From positions 434,001-498,000 of the forward strand of contig CP124529.1 of NCBI GenBank assembly GCA_029953615.1: 64,000 bases of DNA, written 5' to 3'. The notes beneath the pieces are model-generated. The model saw only the letters and a program-made list of their open reading frames with translations, did not search any database and was not told where the DNA came from. Positions within the stretch are counted from its first letter, which is position 1; every line of letters begins with the position of its first letter. Origin of the DNA: Pseudomonas putida. GTDB taxonomy: Bacteria; Pseudomonadota; Gammaproteobacteria; Pseudomonadales; Pseudomonadaceae. Shown here in pieces: positions 49,786 through 58,980 of this stretch. The position numbers and the translations under genes are program-made.

Positions 49786-51075
49786 ATGGCTGACAAAAAA
49801 GCGCAGTTGGTCATCGAGGGCGCTGCCCCCGTCGAGCTGCCCATTTTAACCGGCACCGTTGGTCCTGATGTAATCGACGTCCGCGGGTTGGGGGCCACTG
49901 GTCACTTCACCTTCGACCCTGGTTTCATGGCGACCGCCTCGTGCGAGTCGAAGATCACCTACATTGACGGCGACCAGGGTATCCTGCTGCACCGCGGCTA
50001 TCCGATCGAGCAGCTCGCCGAGAAATCCGACTACCTCGAAACCTGCTACCTGCTGCTCAACGGCGAATTGCCGAATGCCGAGCAGAAGGCCCAGTTCGTC
50101 AGCACCGTGAAGAACCACACCATGGTTCACGAGCAGCTGAAGTCCTTCTTCAACGGCTTCCGCCGCGACGCCCACCCGATGGCGGTGATGTGCGGCGTGG
50201 TCGGCGCCCTGTCGGCGTTCTATCACGACTCCCTGGACATCAATAACCCGCAACACCGCGAAATTTCCGCGGTGCGCCTGGTCGCCAAGATGCCGACCCT
50301 GGCCGCGATGGTTTACAAGTACTCCATGGGCCAGCCGATGATGTACCCGCGCAACGACCTGTCGTACGCGGAAAACTTCCTGCACATGATGTTCAACACC
50401 CCGTGCGAGATCAAACCGATCAGCCCGGTGCTGGCCAAGGCGATGGACCGGATCTTCATCCTCCACGCCGACCACGAGCAGAACGCCTCCACCTCCACCG
50501 TTCGTCTGGCCGGCTCGTCGGGTGCCAACCCGTTCGCCTGCATCGCCGCCGGTATCGCCGCACTGTGGGGCCCGGCCCACGGCGGTGCGAACGAAGCGGT
50601 ACTGACCATGCTCGATGAAATCGGCGATGTCTCGAACATCGACAAGTTCATCGCCAAGGCCAAGGACAAGAACGACCCGTTCAAGCTCATGGGCTTCGGT
50701 CACCGCGTTTACAAGAACCGCGACCCGCGCGCCACCGTGATGAAGCAGACCTGCGACGAAGTCCTGCGCGAGCTGGGCATCAAGAACGACCCGCAGCTGG
50801 AACTGGCCATGCGCCTGGAAGAGATCGCCCTGACCGATCCGTACTTCATCGAGCGCTCGCTGTACCCGAACGTCGACTTCTACTCGGGGATCATCCTGAA
50901 GGCAATCGGCATTCCGACCAGCATGTTCACCGTGATCTTCGCACTGGCACGTACCGTAGGCTGGATCTCGCACTGGAAAGAAATGCTCTCCAGCCCGTAC
51001 AAGATCGGCCGCCCGCGCCAGCTGTACACCGGCGAGCAGAAGCGCGACATCGTTGCGCTGCAGGACCGCAAGTAA
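49786..51075 (+). CDS. gltA: GltA, citrate synthase (type II)
   Basis: A 429-residue hexameric-type citrate synthase condensing acetyl-CoA and oxaloacetate. Catalytic segments are visible: [23 protein letters not shown] with the first His, [11 protein letters not shown], the [13 protein letters not shown] segment with the second His, and the Asp-bearing NVDFYSG. The ATG at 49786 follows a strong TAGGAGG. It diverges from sdhCDAB and is followed by a strong terminator. Length is normal for the NADH-sensitive Gram-negative enzyme. Confidence 0.97.
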   Translation: MADKKAQLVIEGAAPVELPILTGTVGPDVIDVRGLGATGHFTFDPGFMATASCESKITYIDGDQGILLHRGYPIEQLAEKSDYLETCYLLLNGELPNAEQKAQFVSTVKNHTMVHEQLKSFFNGFRRDAHPMAVMCGVVGALSAFYHDSLDINNPQHREISAVRLVAKMPTLAAMVYKYSMGQPMMYPRNDLSYAENFLHMMFNTPCEIKPISPVLAKAMDRIFILHADHEQNASTSTVRLAGSSGANPFACIAAGIAALWGPAHGGANEAVLTMLDEIGDVSNIDKFIAKAKDKNDPFKLMGFGHRVYKNRDPRATVMKQTCDEVLRELGIKNDPQLELAMRLEEIALTDPYFIERSLYPNVDFYSGIILKAIGIPTSMFTVIFALARTVGWISHWKEMLSSPYKIGRPRQLYTGEQKRDIVALQDRK

Positions 51076-51092
51076 GCTTACTGGCCGAACGC

Positions 51093-51121
51093 AAAAAGGC
51101 TGCCCTCGGGCAGCCTTTTTT
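51093..51121 (+). terminator. Rho-independent terminator of gltA
   Basis: AAAAAGGCTGCC-CTC-GGGCAGCCTTTTTT: a 7- to 8-bp GC stem with A and T flanks, 17 nt after the stop. Confidence 0.93.
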
Positions 51122-51126
51122 GTTCA

Positions 51127-51238
51127 TCCTGTGCCGGCCTCTTCGCGGGCCTGCCCGCTCCCACAGGAACTCCACAGACCTTGAAGACCATGACGTATCT
51201 GTGGGAGCGGGCAAGCCCGCGAAGAGGCCGGCACAGGC
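51127..51238. repeat. BIME: inverted REP pair
   Basis: Two REPs (TGTGCCGGCCTCTTCGCGGG start and its inverse) separated by about 35 nt lie between the converging gltA and START-domain genes. Confidence 0.92.
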
Positions 51239-51250
51239 AACCCAAAAGCC

Positions 51251-51860
51251 TCAGTTTTTCTCGGCCCGCTCCCGCAACCCTTTCAGGGTATTGAACGGCG
51301 CATCCACCACGAACTTGTTGGCCACCATCGCCGGCACACTGCCACCCGGCTCGGTGTGCACCTGATAGGTCACTTCCGTGCTGTCACCCTTGGGCACCAG
51401 CTTCCAGAAACCTTCTACCTTCGCCACCCGCACGAAGCCCTTCTCTTCCGGGACATAGGTCGGCTCTTCCTTCAGGTTGCGGACCAGGCTGCCATCAGCC
51501 CTGCTTCACCGTGGTCACATGCAACACCGAGTCCCGCGGCGTCACCGGCCATGGTGTATTGAACTGGGTATAGGTCCAGACCTGGTCACCTTCCTGCTTG
51601 AGCATCTTCTGCATCTTGCATTCGTGAATCCACGCGCAGGCCCCGACCACATCCTCCTGCAACGCCTGCACCTTGGCCAGCGGCGCCTTGATCACGGTGA
51701 CGCCGCGGTAAGCCTTGTACTTGGAACCGGCCACTTCGCTGAGGGAAACCTTGATCCCCTCCTCATCCTTGGCCACCTGCCAGTTTTCGGCCCAGGCCGC
51801 CGGCGACAGCAGCACACCCATGCCACACAGCAGTGCAATACGCTTGAACGATCTCATCAT
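51251..51860 (-). pseudogene. START-domain exported protein, frame broken by one extra base
   Basis: A signal peptide (IALLCGMGVLLSPAAWA) precedes a START/SRPBCC lipid-binding domain. The frame stops early after VLHVTTVKQ because CCC at 51499-51501 should probably be CC; removing one base yields KQADGSLVRNLKEEP and continues through VEGFWKLVPKGDSTEV to the stop at 51251, 202 residues in all. Such proteins bind hydrophobic ligands in the periplasm; this one has no known role. The ATG at 51860 has AAGGATAAAC upstream. Probably a sequence error. Confidence 0.82.
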
Positions 51861-51890
51861 GTTTATCCTTGTTGTCGAAGATCCAGCCTG

Positions 51891-52145
51891 TCACGCCGCC
51901 GTCACCTGCTCCCACCAACCGAGAATCCTGATCGCCTCGTCACGGTCACTGCCGCACACCTCGACATCCGCCTTGAAACCGCCACACACCGCCGGCCGCT
52001 CGGGTTTGCCGAACAGGTCGCAGAGGTTGTCGACAGTCAGGTGCAGGCAGCGCTCGCCAGCCGGCTTGCCATTGGGCATACGCGGCATCGCAGAGGTGAT
52101 GGACGGGGCGATGCAACAGGCACCACAGCCCTCACGGCAATTCAT
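51891..52145 (-). CDS. YkgJ-like cysteine-cluster protein
   Basis: An 84-residue cytosolic protein with eight Cys or so: C3, C7, C10 and C11 near the N-terminus (NCREGCGACC), then C33, C42, C54 and C64. The spacing matches YkgJ/UPF0153-type proteins, thought to bind zinc or an iron-sulfur cluster. Function is unknown. It sits 30 nt upstream of the START-protein gene on the same strand and may be co-transcribed with it. Confidence 0.8.
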   Translation of the reverse strand: MNCREGCGACCIAPSITSAMPRMPNGKPAGERCLHLTVDNLCDLFGKPERPAVCGGFKADVEVCGSDRDEAIRILGWWEQVTAA

Positions 52146-52275
52146 GGCTATTCACCAAAATCAGGACTCCCTGGAACAAAACGGGACGAGCGTCCCTGGA
52201 TAGTAACCGCTCAAACAGGCGTTTGAAATTACTGGCATGATGAAATCTGCCGTGACCCGGCAGTCAGTTCACCGA

Positions 52276-52755
52276 TTACTGGCGGTACTCGAAATCGATC
52301 GCTGCCCCTTCCACATCGCGACGGCTGTCATTGCGCAGTTGCAGCTGCATTTCGTTGTTGATCAGCCGACCATTGAGCTGGAACGGGCTGTCGTCGCTCT
52401 CTGGCTTTTCAGTGAACATGGGCGGCAGCAAAGGTTTACGACGCTGGACAGGCGGAAGGCTACCCACATTCGGCTCCAGGTTATCGACCATATCAGCAGG
52501 CAGGCTGAGGTCGAGTCTGGCCTTGGGCAATGGTTTGGCAACCGCCTTGCTCACCGGCTTGCGGGCCGGCCTGGCCTTGCTGTTGCCGGCCTTTTTTGCC
52601 GCCGGCTTCTGCACGGGTTTGGCTGCCCCTTTTTGCGCAGGCTTGCTCTGGACGGCCTGCGCCTGGCCTGCCGGCTGCGCAGCTTGGGCAACACCCACCA
52701 GACTGCAGAGCGGTACGAGGCACAAGATCAAGGCAAAACGGCGCAAAGCATTCAT
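52276..52755 (-). CDS. exported Ala/Lys/Pro-rich protein, unknown function
   Basis: A 159-residue protein with a signal peptide (FALILCLVPLCSLVGVAQA) followed by about 60 residues of low-complexity sequence rich in Ala, Lys, Pro and Gln (repeats such as PAQKGAAKPVQKPAAKK), then a compact C-terminal part (LDLSLPADMVDNLEP to FEYRQ). The linker would suit passage through peptidoglycan. I do not recognise a family. Convergent or close genes give no clue. Real coding status is supported by the signal peptide and codon use. Confidence 0.7.
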   Translation of the reverse strand: MNALRRFALILCLVPLCSLVGVAQAAQPAGQAQAVQSKPAQKGAAKPVQKPAAKKAGNSKARPARKPVSKAVAKPLPKARLDLSLPADMVDNLEPNVGSLPPVQRRKPLLPPMFTEKPESDDSPFQLNGRLINNEMQLQLRNDSRRDVEGAAIDFEYRQ

Positions 52756-52818
52756 GGCAAATGGACAGACTGGCAGGAAAAGTGCGTATGCTCCCTGTTC
52801 CTCAGGCGCGTGGCAAGC

Positions 52819-54261
52819 CTACAAAAGTGCGGCCGCTGGCTCCCGGCACAATTGCTGGGCCAGCAGGCCGAGCGTGATCACCGCGCGCTCGGCCTCCTTG
52901 TTCCAGGGTATACCGCAATTCAGGCGGATACAGTGGTTGAATTGTTCGGTGTTACTGAAGATCAGCCCCGGCGCAATACTGATGCCCTGCTCCAGCGCGC
53001 GCACATGCAGCTCTTGGGTATTGACCCGCCCGGGCAGGCTCACCCACAGGATGAAACCGCCCGTCGGTCGCGTCATCTGGGTACCCTCGGGGAAGTGCTG
53101 CTGCACCGCCAGCTGGTAGGCACTGAGGTTCTTGCGGTATTCCTGGCGGATGTAGCGCAGGTGCCGGTCGTAGCCGCCATTCTCCAGGTAGGCCGCCACC
53201 CCCATCTGCGTCACGCTGCAGGCCGAATGGGTGCTGAAGGTTTGCAGGCGCTGGATTTCATCCTGATAGCGCCCGGCGATCATCCAGCCTACGCGCACAC
53301 CCGGAGACAGGGTCTTGGAAAAACTCGAGCAATAGATCACCCGGTCCAGCCGGTCGAACGCCTTCAGCGCCTTGGTCTTGCCCTGCTCGAACATCAGTTC
53401 GCCATAGATGTCATCTTCGACGATCTGGATATCGAAGTCCGACGCCAGGCGCAGCAACTGCTTCTGACGCTCTTCCGGGACGGTGCCGCCCAACGGGTTG
53501 CTAAGGCGCGCAGTCAGTACCAGCGCCTTGATCGACCACTGGTTGGCCGCCAGTTGCAAGGCTTCGAGGCTGATGCCGGTGGCCGGGTCGCTGGGGATCT
53601 CGATCACCTTCAGGCCCAGCAGGTCGGCCAGTTGCAACAACCCGTAATAGGTGGGCGATTCGGCGGCGATCAAGTCACCGGGGCGGGTCAGCACGCGCAG
53701 CGACATCTGCAGCGCATCGACACAGCCATGGGTGACGATCACTTCACGCGGGTCGACCAGTACGCCGGCATCACGCATGCGAATGGCGATCTGCCGGCGC
53801 AGCGGCTCGAAACCGGGGCTGAACATGTAGCTGAAGGCACGCGGGCTGTGGAAGCGCGTCACCTTGGCAATCTGCTGGTGCAAAGCACGGACCGGCAGGT
53901 AGTCGACGTGCGGCACAGCGGCGCCAAAGGGGAACACGCCATCACGGCGAGCCTCGGTCAATACCTGCTGGATGATACTGGCGCGGGTGACCAGACCGGG
54001 GCGCTCCACCCGGGCGATGTCCGGGGTTTGCGCGGTCAGTGCCGGGGTCTGGTGCACGTAGTAGCCAGACTGCGGCCGTGCACGGATCAGCCCCTGGTCC
54101 TCAAGATTGGCATAGGCCTGCAGCACCGTGGCATGGCTGACATTGAGCTGGGCGCTCATCTTGCGCACGGAGGGTACCCGCTCGCCTGGCTGGTAGACAC
54201 CGCGACGGATGTCATCGGCCAGTTGCTGGGCGATACGCTGGTACAGCAGCAGGTTGGTCAT
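52819..54261 (-). CDS. MocR/GabR-type regulator (GntR HTH plus aminotransferase domain)
   Basis: A 480-residue PLP-dependent regulator. Residues about 1-70 form a GntR winged helix (VYQPGERVPSVRKMSAQLNVSHATV), followed by a linker and a type I aminotransferase domain in which the PLP lysine is probably the one in SSFSKTLSPGVRVGW. Such proteins sense a pathway amine or PLP itself and control nearby genes. The ATG at 54261 starts MTNLLLYQR. Direct repeats ACAGTTGC flank its probable promoter (54330-54382), suggesting autoregulation. The regulated pathway is unknown. Confidence 0.88.
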   Translation of the reverse strand: MTNLLLYQRIAQQLADDIRRGVYQPGERVPSVRKMSAQLNVSHATVLQAYANLEDQGLIRARPQSGYYVHQTPALTAQTPDIARVERPGLVTRASIIQQVLTEARRDGVFPFGAAVPHVDYLPVRALHQQIAKVTRFHSPRAFSYMFSPGFEPLRRQIAIRMRDAGVLVDPREVIVTHGCVDALQMSLRVLTRPGDLIAAESPTYYGLLQLADLLGLKVIEIPSDPATGISLEALQLAANQWSIKALVLTARLSNPLGGTVPEERQKQLLRLASDFDIQIVEDDIYGELMFEQGKTKALKAFDRLDRVIYCSSFSKTLSPGVRVGWMIAGRYQDEIQRLQTFSTHSACSVTQMGVAAYLENGGYDRHLRYIRQEYRKNLSAYQLAVQQHFPEGTQMTRPTGGFILWVSLPGRVNTQELHVRALEQGISIAPGLIFSNTEQFNHCIRLNCGIPWNKEAERAVITLGLLAQQLCREPAAALL

Positions 54262-54329
54262 GGCTGGCTCTCGACACGCGGACGGGCTCGTTGTTCTTGT
54301 GTAGCTCATTGACGGTAGAGGATACCGTA

Positions 54330-54382
54330 ACAGTTGCAAAGTGTACTGGGACAGATCGCAGGATAGTCAACAATACAGTTGC
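54330..54382 (-). promoter_or_regulatory. MocR gene promoter flanked by direct repeats
   Basis: On the minus strand the 8-mer GCAACTGT occurs at 54382-54375 and 54337-54330, 45 bp apart. Between them lie a -35 of TTGACT (54370-54365) and a -10 of TACACT (54345-54340), spacer 19. Paired direct repeats flanking a promoter are typical MocR autoregulatory operators. Confidence 0.5.
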
Positions 54383-54428
54383 GTGACAGCTATAGAAACG
54401 ATTAAGCCCGGTTAAGCCGATTAAAAGC

Positions 54429-54550
54429 GGGGCTGCTTTACAGCCCATCGCCGGCAAGCCAGCTCCCACAGGGATTGCACAGGGCTTGAAGTCTGTGCGT
54501 GATTCCTGTGGGAGCTGGCTTGCCGGCGATGGGCCGCAAGGCGGCCCCCT
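54429..54550. repeat. BIME: inverted REP pair, second subtype
   Basis: Two REPs with the stem ATCGCCGGCAAGCCAGCTCC and its inverse lie between the MocR gene's 5' region and the OmpA-family gene. The subtype shares the GCTCCCACAGG head but has a distinct stem. Confidence 0.9.
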
Positions 54551-54561
54551 TTTCACAAAAC

Positions 54562-55374
54562 TCAGCGCGCCGGCGCCAGCTTGCCCTTGTCATCGGAGAA
54601 CACGATCTCCACACGGCGGTTCTGCGCCCTGCCCCGTTCCGAGGCATTGGCCTCGATCGGGTACTGGTCGCCATACCCTTCAACCTGCAGGCGCTTCTCG
54701 TCGATCCCCAGGTCGACCAGCATGTCGGCCACGGCCTGCGCCCGGTCGCGAGACAGCTTCAGGTTGTCCTCCGCAGGGCCTGTGCTGTCGGTATAGCCCT
54801 CGATCCGCACCACCCGGCGCGGGTTGAGCTGGAGGAACTGCACCAGCTTGAGCACAGTACGGCTGGCCGAGTTCTTCAGGTCGGCACGGCCGGTGTCGAA
54901 CAGCACGTCACCCAGGGTCATCACCAGACCACGGTCGGTCTGCTCCGAGGCCAACGCGGCGATCTGCGACTCGATCCATTTGCCCTGCTGCTGCACGCTG
55001 GCCAGTTTGGCCTCGCGCAGGGCCAGCTGCAGGCGCTGACGCTCCAGGTCAAGCTTGGCCTGGCGTTCCTGGTTCAGCGCCAGCTTGGCATGCTCGCTGG
55101 CGATCTCGCTGTAACGCTGGCTCAGGTAGGCGTAATGACGCACGTCGGTACCGGTGCCGATGTAGCTGGAAAGCCGCTCGGCGCGGGCCAGCGATTCGCC
55201 AGCGCGAATCACGTCACGCGGCGCGCTGCGCAGCACATCGGAATCATCCTTGACCTTCTGGAAGGCCGCGGTGGCTTCATCCAGTGCTGCGCTGCTGCGC
55301 TGGCTGGCGCAACCTTGCAGGCCAGCCGTCAGGGCCAGCACTGCCAGCGCGGCCAATGGCATGCGACGGATCAT
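54562..55374 (-). CDS. OmpA-family lipoprotein with DUF4398 domain
   Basis: A 270-residue precursor with a lipobox at C22 (GLQGCAS), a central helical DUF4398 region (about residues 30-130) and a C-terminal OmpA peptidoglycan-binding domain (about 150-260) with the VLFDTGRADLKN and GYTDSTGPAEDNLKLSRDRA motifs; the Asp and Arg that contact diaminopimelate are present. It should link the outer membrane to the cell wall. Its ATG overlaps the stop of the DUF4398 lipoprotein gene, so the two are coupled. Confidence 0.87.
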   Translation of the reverse strand: MIRRMPLAALAVLALTAGLQGCASQRSSAALDEATAAFQKVKDDSDVLRSAPRDVIRAGESLARAERLSSYIGTGTDVRHYAYLSQRYSEIASEHAKLALNQERQAKLDLERQRLQLALREAKLASVQQQGKWIESQIAALASEQTDRGLVMTLGDVLFDTGRADLKNSASRTVLKLVQFLQLNPRRVVRIEGYTDSTGPAEDNLKLSRDRAQAVADMLVDLGIDEKRLQVEGYGDQYPIEANASERGRAQNRRVEIVFSDDKGKLAPAR

Positions 55375-55724
55375 GGCTGCACCTCCAGCTGCTTGCGCAG
55401 GCGCTTGACCCGCGACTGCAGCAGTTGCAGCTGCTCTTCGCTCTTCTGGTTCAGCACCTGGGCCTCGGCCAGACGCGCATCCAGTTCGGCCTGCTCGGCA
55501 CGCATGCGCGCATCGCGGTAATCTTCGGTGACCATGTTGGCCTTGGCCCGGGCCAGCTTGTCTTCGGCCAGCTTGAGCGCTTCGACCTGTTCAGTGGCAC
55601 CGACGGCCCTGGCCTGCTCCAGTGCCTGTTCGGAAATGCGCATCTGCTCGTTAGGGGCCGGATCGTTGGCACAGCCAGCCAGGCCGAGCACGGCCAAGGC
55701 AAGGATTAGTGGTTGGGTTCTCAC
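55371..55724 (-). CDS. DUF4398 lipoprotein
   Basis: A 117-residue precursor with a lipobox at C18 (VLGLAGCAND) and a long charged helix that is probably a coiled coil (AEDKLARAKANMVTEDY onward). It is the single-domain partner of the following OmpA-containing DUF4398 protein, with which it overlaps by 4 nt. Role unknown; perhaps envelope structure. It lies 9 nt after the solute-binding-protein gene. Confidence 0.8.
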   Translation of the reverse strand: MRTQPLILALAVLGLAGCANDPAPNEQMRISEQALEQARAVGATEQVEALKLAEDKLARAKANMVTEDYRDARMRAEQAELDARLAEAQVLNQKSEEQLQLLQSRVKRLRKQLEVQP

Positions 55725-55733
55725 GCAATCTTC

Positions 55734-56555
55734 CTAGTGTTTGGGGGTGCCCGACGGCACTTGCAACTGCGCTTTCCAGCGCTCGACATTACGTTGCAGC
55801 ACGGCCTCGGACGCACCGGAGATCGGCAATTCTGTCAGTTTTTTCGCCAATTGCCCACGCAACCAGCTGTCATTGCAGGCCGAATTGTGCGACAGGGCCA
55901 GGTACAAGCCTGGCCGATCCACCGGCAGGCCGCGGGCGATCAGGTCATTGCTCATGCCCAGGCTCTGGGCCATGGCCATGCCTGAATAGCGGCCAGCGAG
56001 CACATAGTCCACCTGGCCGAGCACCAGTTTCTGGAACGCCTGGGTCAGGTTCTGTGCCGGCACCAGCTTCAGCTGGGCCTTGGCAAAAGCGGTAAAGGCC
56101 GGGGTCAGCCGCGCGCGCTCGGACACACTGCCCTGGTACTGGGCCAGGTCCGCCGGGCCTTCGAAGGCCAGGGTAGCGTCGTGGCGCGTCCACACCAGGT
56201 ATTCGTTGAGCTGCAGGGGTGGATGGATATAGTCCAGCGCGGTCAGTTGCTCCACCTGCATGGGGGTGTCGAGCAGCAGGTCCATGCGCCCGCTACGCAC
56301 TTCTTCCAGCGCCTGGTCACGCCGGCCGGCATTCAGCACCTCCACCTTCACGCCCAGCTCGCCAGCCACCTGGCGCAACAGGTCGACGTTGGCGCCGATC
56401 AGGTGTTTCGGGTCTTGCGGATCCTGCCACGAATAAGGTGGCGCATCAGGGCTGCCGGTTGCCACAAGGCGCTCGCATATACTTGCGGCCATGGCCAGTG
56501 GTGACATCAATAGCGCCACACATGCCAGCGCCCTACCCGTTCCGCGCAACGTCAT
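55734..56555 (-). CDS. periplasmic solute-binding protein (SBP_bac_3-like)
   Basis: A 273-residue protein with a signal peptide (ALACVALLMSPLAMAA) and the two-lobed amino-acid-binding-protein fold: YSWQDPQDPKHLIGANVDLLRQVAGELG then GRMDLLLDTPMQVEQ. No permease genes are near. It is first of three genes with the DUF4398 lipoproteins and may be co-transcribed, which suggests a sensory or envelope role more than transport. Ligand unknown. Confidence 0.8.
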   Translation of the reverse strand: MTLRGTGRALACVALLMSPLAMAASICERLVATGSPDAPPYSWQDPQDPKHLIGANVDLLRQVAGELGVKVEVLNAGRRDQALEEVRSGRMDLLLDTPMQVEQLTALDYIHPPLQLNEYLVWTRHDATLAFEGPADLAQYQGSVSERARLTPAFTAFAKAQLKLVPAQNLTQAFQKLVLGQVDYVLAGRYSGMAMAQSLGMSNDLIARGLPVDRPGLYLALSHNSACNDSWLRGQLAKKLTELPISGASEAVLQRNVERWKAQLQVPSGTPKH

Positions 56556-56583
56556 CCCTCACTCCTTGTATTGCTTGATCCGT

Positions 56584-56677
56584 CGCTATCGCCGGCAAGC
56601 CAGCTCCCACAGGTACAGCGCAGTGCTTCAGGGCGGTGCAGTACCTGTGGGAGCTGGCTTGCCGGCGATTGGGCCGG
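56584..56677. repeat. BIME: inverted REP pair, second subtype
   Basis: Two REPs with the ATCGCCGGCAAGCCAGCTCC stem and its inverse, about 25 nt apart, lie between the solute-binding-protein gene and the etfA terminator. Confidence 0.9.
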
Positions 56678-56692
56678 AACTGACCACAAAAA

Positions 56693-56724
56693 AACCCGGC
56701 CCCCTGTACGAGGGCCGGGTTCTT
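56693..56724 (-). terminator. Rho-independent terminator of etfBA
   Basis: On the minus strand ACCCGGCCC-TCGTACAG-GGGCCGGGTTTTTTT forms a strong stem with a T run, about 20 nt after the etfA stop. Confidence 0.9.
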
Positions 56725-56743
56725 TATAAGTGAAGCAGGCGGA

Positions 56744-57674
56744 TCAGACCAGCTTTTCCAGCTCCGGAACCGCTTCGAACAGGTCAGCAACCAGGCCGTA
56801 GTCGGCTACCTGGAAGATCGGCGCTTCTTCGTCCTTGTTGATCGCCACGATCACCTTGGAGTCTTTCATGCCGGCCAGGTGCTGAATCGCGCCGGAGATG
56901 CCGACGGCGATGTACAGCTGTGGCGCAACGATCTTGCCAGTCTGGCCGACCTGCATGTCGTTCGGCACGAAGCCGGCGTCGACCGCGGCGCGCGAAGCAC
57001 CGACGGCAGCGCCAAGCTTGTCGGCCAGGCTGTACAGGTGCTTGAAGTTGTCACCGTTGCCCATGCCACGGCCGCCGGAAACGACGATTTTGGCAGCGGT
57101 CAGCTCTGGGCGGTCGGACTTGGCCAGCTCTTCGCCAACGAAGGCCGAGATGCCGGCGTTATGGGCAGCGCCAACGGCTTCGATGGCAGCCGAACCACCT
57201 TCGGCGGCCACTGCGTCGAAACCGGTGGTACGCACGGTGATGACCTTGATGGCCGCGCTCGATTGCACGGTGGCAATAGCGTTACCGGCATAGATCGGGC
57301 GCTTGAAGGTGTCGGCGGACTCGACCGAGATGATCTCGGAAATCTGGTCCACATCCAGCAGCGCAGCAACGCGCGGCAGGATGTTCTTGCCGTTGGTGGT
57401 GGCCGGGGCCAGCACGTGGCTGTAGCCCTTGGCCAGCTCGACGATCAGCGGCGCAACGTTTTCCGGCAGGACGTGGGCGTAGGCCGCGTTATCAGCAACC
57501 AGGCACCTTGGCCACACCAGCAATCTTGGCAGCAGACTCGGCAACGCCGCCGACGTTCTGGCCAGCGACCAGCACGTGCACATCACCACCGATCTTGGCA
57601 GCAGCAGCAACAGTGTTCAGGGTGGCCGGGGCTACGGCACCGTTTTCGTATTCAGCGACAACCAGGATAGTCAT
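56744..57674 (-). pseudogene. etfA: EtfA, electron-transfer flavoprotein alpha subunit, frame broken by one extra base
   Basis: The ATG at 57674 opens MTILVVAEYENGAVAP. Near residue 57 the frame breaks because plus-strand GG at 57503-57504 should be G; removing one base joins AGVAKV to [15 protein letters not shown], and the remainder runs to 56744 for 309 residues. The C-terminal FAD site ([36 protein letters not shown]) is intact. With EtfB it takes electrons from acyl-CoA and other dehydrogenases. Its ATG directly follows the etfB TAA. Likely a sequence error. Confidence 0.92.
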
Positions 57675-58424
57675 TTAGATTACCTTCGCTTCGTTCTTCA
57701 GCTTCTCGACCAGTTCGGCCACCGATTTGACCTTGATGCCAGCGCTGCGGGCAGCCGGGGCTTCGACTTTCAGGGTCTTGTTGGTGGAGGCGAGGGAAAC
57801 GCCCAGCGCGTCTGGAGTCAGGGTCTCCAGCGGCTTCTTCTTGGCCTTCATGATGTTCGGCAGCGACGCGTAGCGTGGCTCGTTCAGGCGCAGGTCGGTG
57901 GTGACGATGGCCGGCAGGTTCAGTGCAACGGTCTGCAGGCCGCCGTCGATTTCACGGGTGACGTTCAGCTTGTCGCCAGCCACTTCGACCTTGGAGGCGA
58001 AGGTGCCCTGGGCGAAGCCGGTCAGCGCAGCCAGCATCTGGCCGGTCTGGTTGTTGTCACTGTCGATGGCCTGCTTGCCGAGAATGACCAGCTGCGGCTG
58101 CTCTTTGTCGACAACGGCTTTCAGCGCCTTGGCCACGGCCAGGGAATTCAGTTCGTCAGCGGCTTCGACCAGGATGGCACGGTCGGCACCCAGGGCCAGG
58201 GCAGTACGCAGCTGCTCCTGGGCAGTGGTCGGGCCGACGGAAACGACGACGATCTCGCTCGCCACGCCCTTTTCCTTCAGGCGCACGGCTTCTTCCACGG
58301 CGATTTCGCAGAAGGGGTTCATGGACATCTTGACGTTAGCAAGGTCGACGCCGGAGTTGTCCGCCTTGACGCGAACCTTGACGTTGTAGTCGACCACTCG
58401 TTTGACAGCTACAAGAACCTTCAT
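57675..58424 (-). CDS. etfB: EtfB, electron-transfer flavoprotein beta subunit
   Basis: A 249-residue protein of the EtfB family ([19 protein letters not shown] start; AMP-binding motifs around [23 protein letters not shown] and [17 protein letters not shown]). It pairs with EtfA. The ATG at 58424 has a GAGGA site. Upstream is a 556-nt gap shared with the divergent ETF-QO gene. It is first of etfBA, and the TAA abuts the etfA ATG. Length is normal. Confidence 0.95.
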   Translation of the reverse strand: MKVLVAVKRVVDYNVKVRVKADNSGVDLANVKMSMNPFCEIAVEEAVRLKEKGVASEIVVVSVGPTTAQEQLRTALALGADRAILVEAADELNSLAVAKALKAVVDKEQPQLVILGKQAIDSDNNQTGQMLAALTGFAQGTFASKVEVAGDKLNVTREIDGGLQTVALNLPAIVTTDLRLNEPRYASLPNIMKAKKKPLETLTPDALGVSLASTNKTLKVEAPAARSAGIKVKSVAELVEKLKNEAKVI

Positions 58425-58799
58425 GGATTCCTCGTTACTCTCCGGTGAATAGATAGTCGCCTGGGGCCAGGCCCGGCGATGCGCGTGGGTACAAGGGCAC
58501 CTCTAAAAACGTACCGGGAGGCAGAGGTTTAACCGTGACCGAACAGTCTTGTCCGGACCCTTGCGTCAAATACTCACGGGTCATTTTCTGTCGTGGCGTG
58601 TAAACTCCACTACAAACCGGCCAAAGGCCGCAAAACCCTGCTCCACACCTGGTCTTTAGAGGTGTACCTGCGCCCGGCTGCAAGCCTACGGCGAACGTAA
58701 AACCGCTCGTATCTTGACCGTAACACCCAATCCGGTCAATACGGCAAATCGGTCACCCTCCAGCCGCGTTCCTGTGATTTTACTGGCCTGCGGCAAATT

Positions 58800-58813
58800 C
58801 AAACAAACGTTTG
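58800..58813. promoter_or_regulatory. candidate PsrA operator
   Basis: CAAAC-AAAC-GTTTG fits the Pseudomonas PsrA consensus of a G/C-AAAC, 2-4 bases and GTTT-G/C. It ends 2 bp before the -35 of the ETF-QO promoter. PsrA is a TetR-type, fatty-acid-responsive regulator with known electron-transfer-flavoprotein and beta-oxidation targets in P. aeruginosa. Confidence 0.6.
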
Positions 58814-58815
58814 TA

Positions 58816-58844
58816 TTGGACCCGCCAAGTGGTGTAGATATAAT
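58816..58844 (+). promoter_or_regulatory. sigma70 promoter of the ETF-QO gene
   Basis: TTGGAC (58816-58821), a 17-bp spacer and a perfect TATAAT (58839-58844); start near 58851. Confidence 0.8.
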
Positions 58845-58980
58845 GCGCGGCCAAGACAAAACGGTGTAGTCCGTCATTTGCCCAGCTACAGTTCCGCCGT
58901 TGCGTAGAACCGCTGCGAATGCCCCCGCGCACCCATAAGACAAAGCAACAGCACGAGCCTTGATGAGTAGGAGAGAACCA

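Larger units (their letters stand above)
58425..58980. other. 556-nt divergent control region between etfB and ETF-QO
   Basis: Contains the PsrA-like operator (58800-58813) and the ETF-QO promoter (58816-58844). I found no confident etfBA promoter. Open frames crossing the gap have no ribosome sites and overlap real genes, so I treat it as noncoding. The ETF-QO transcript would have a leader of about 130 nt. Confidence 0.6.
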
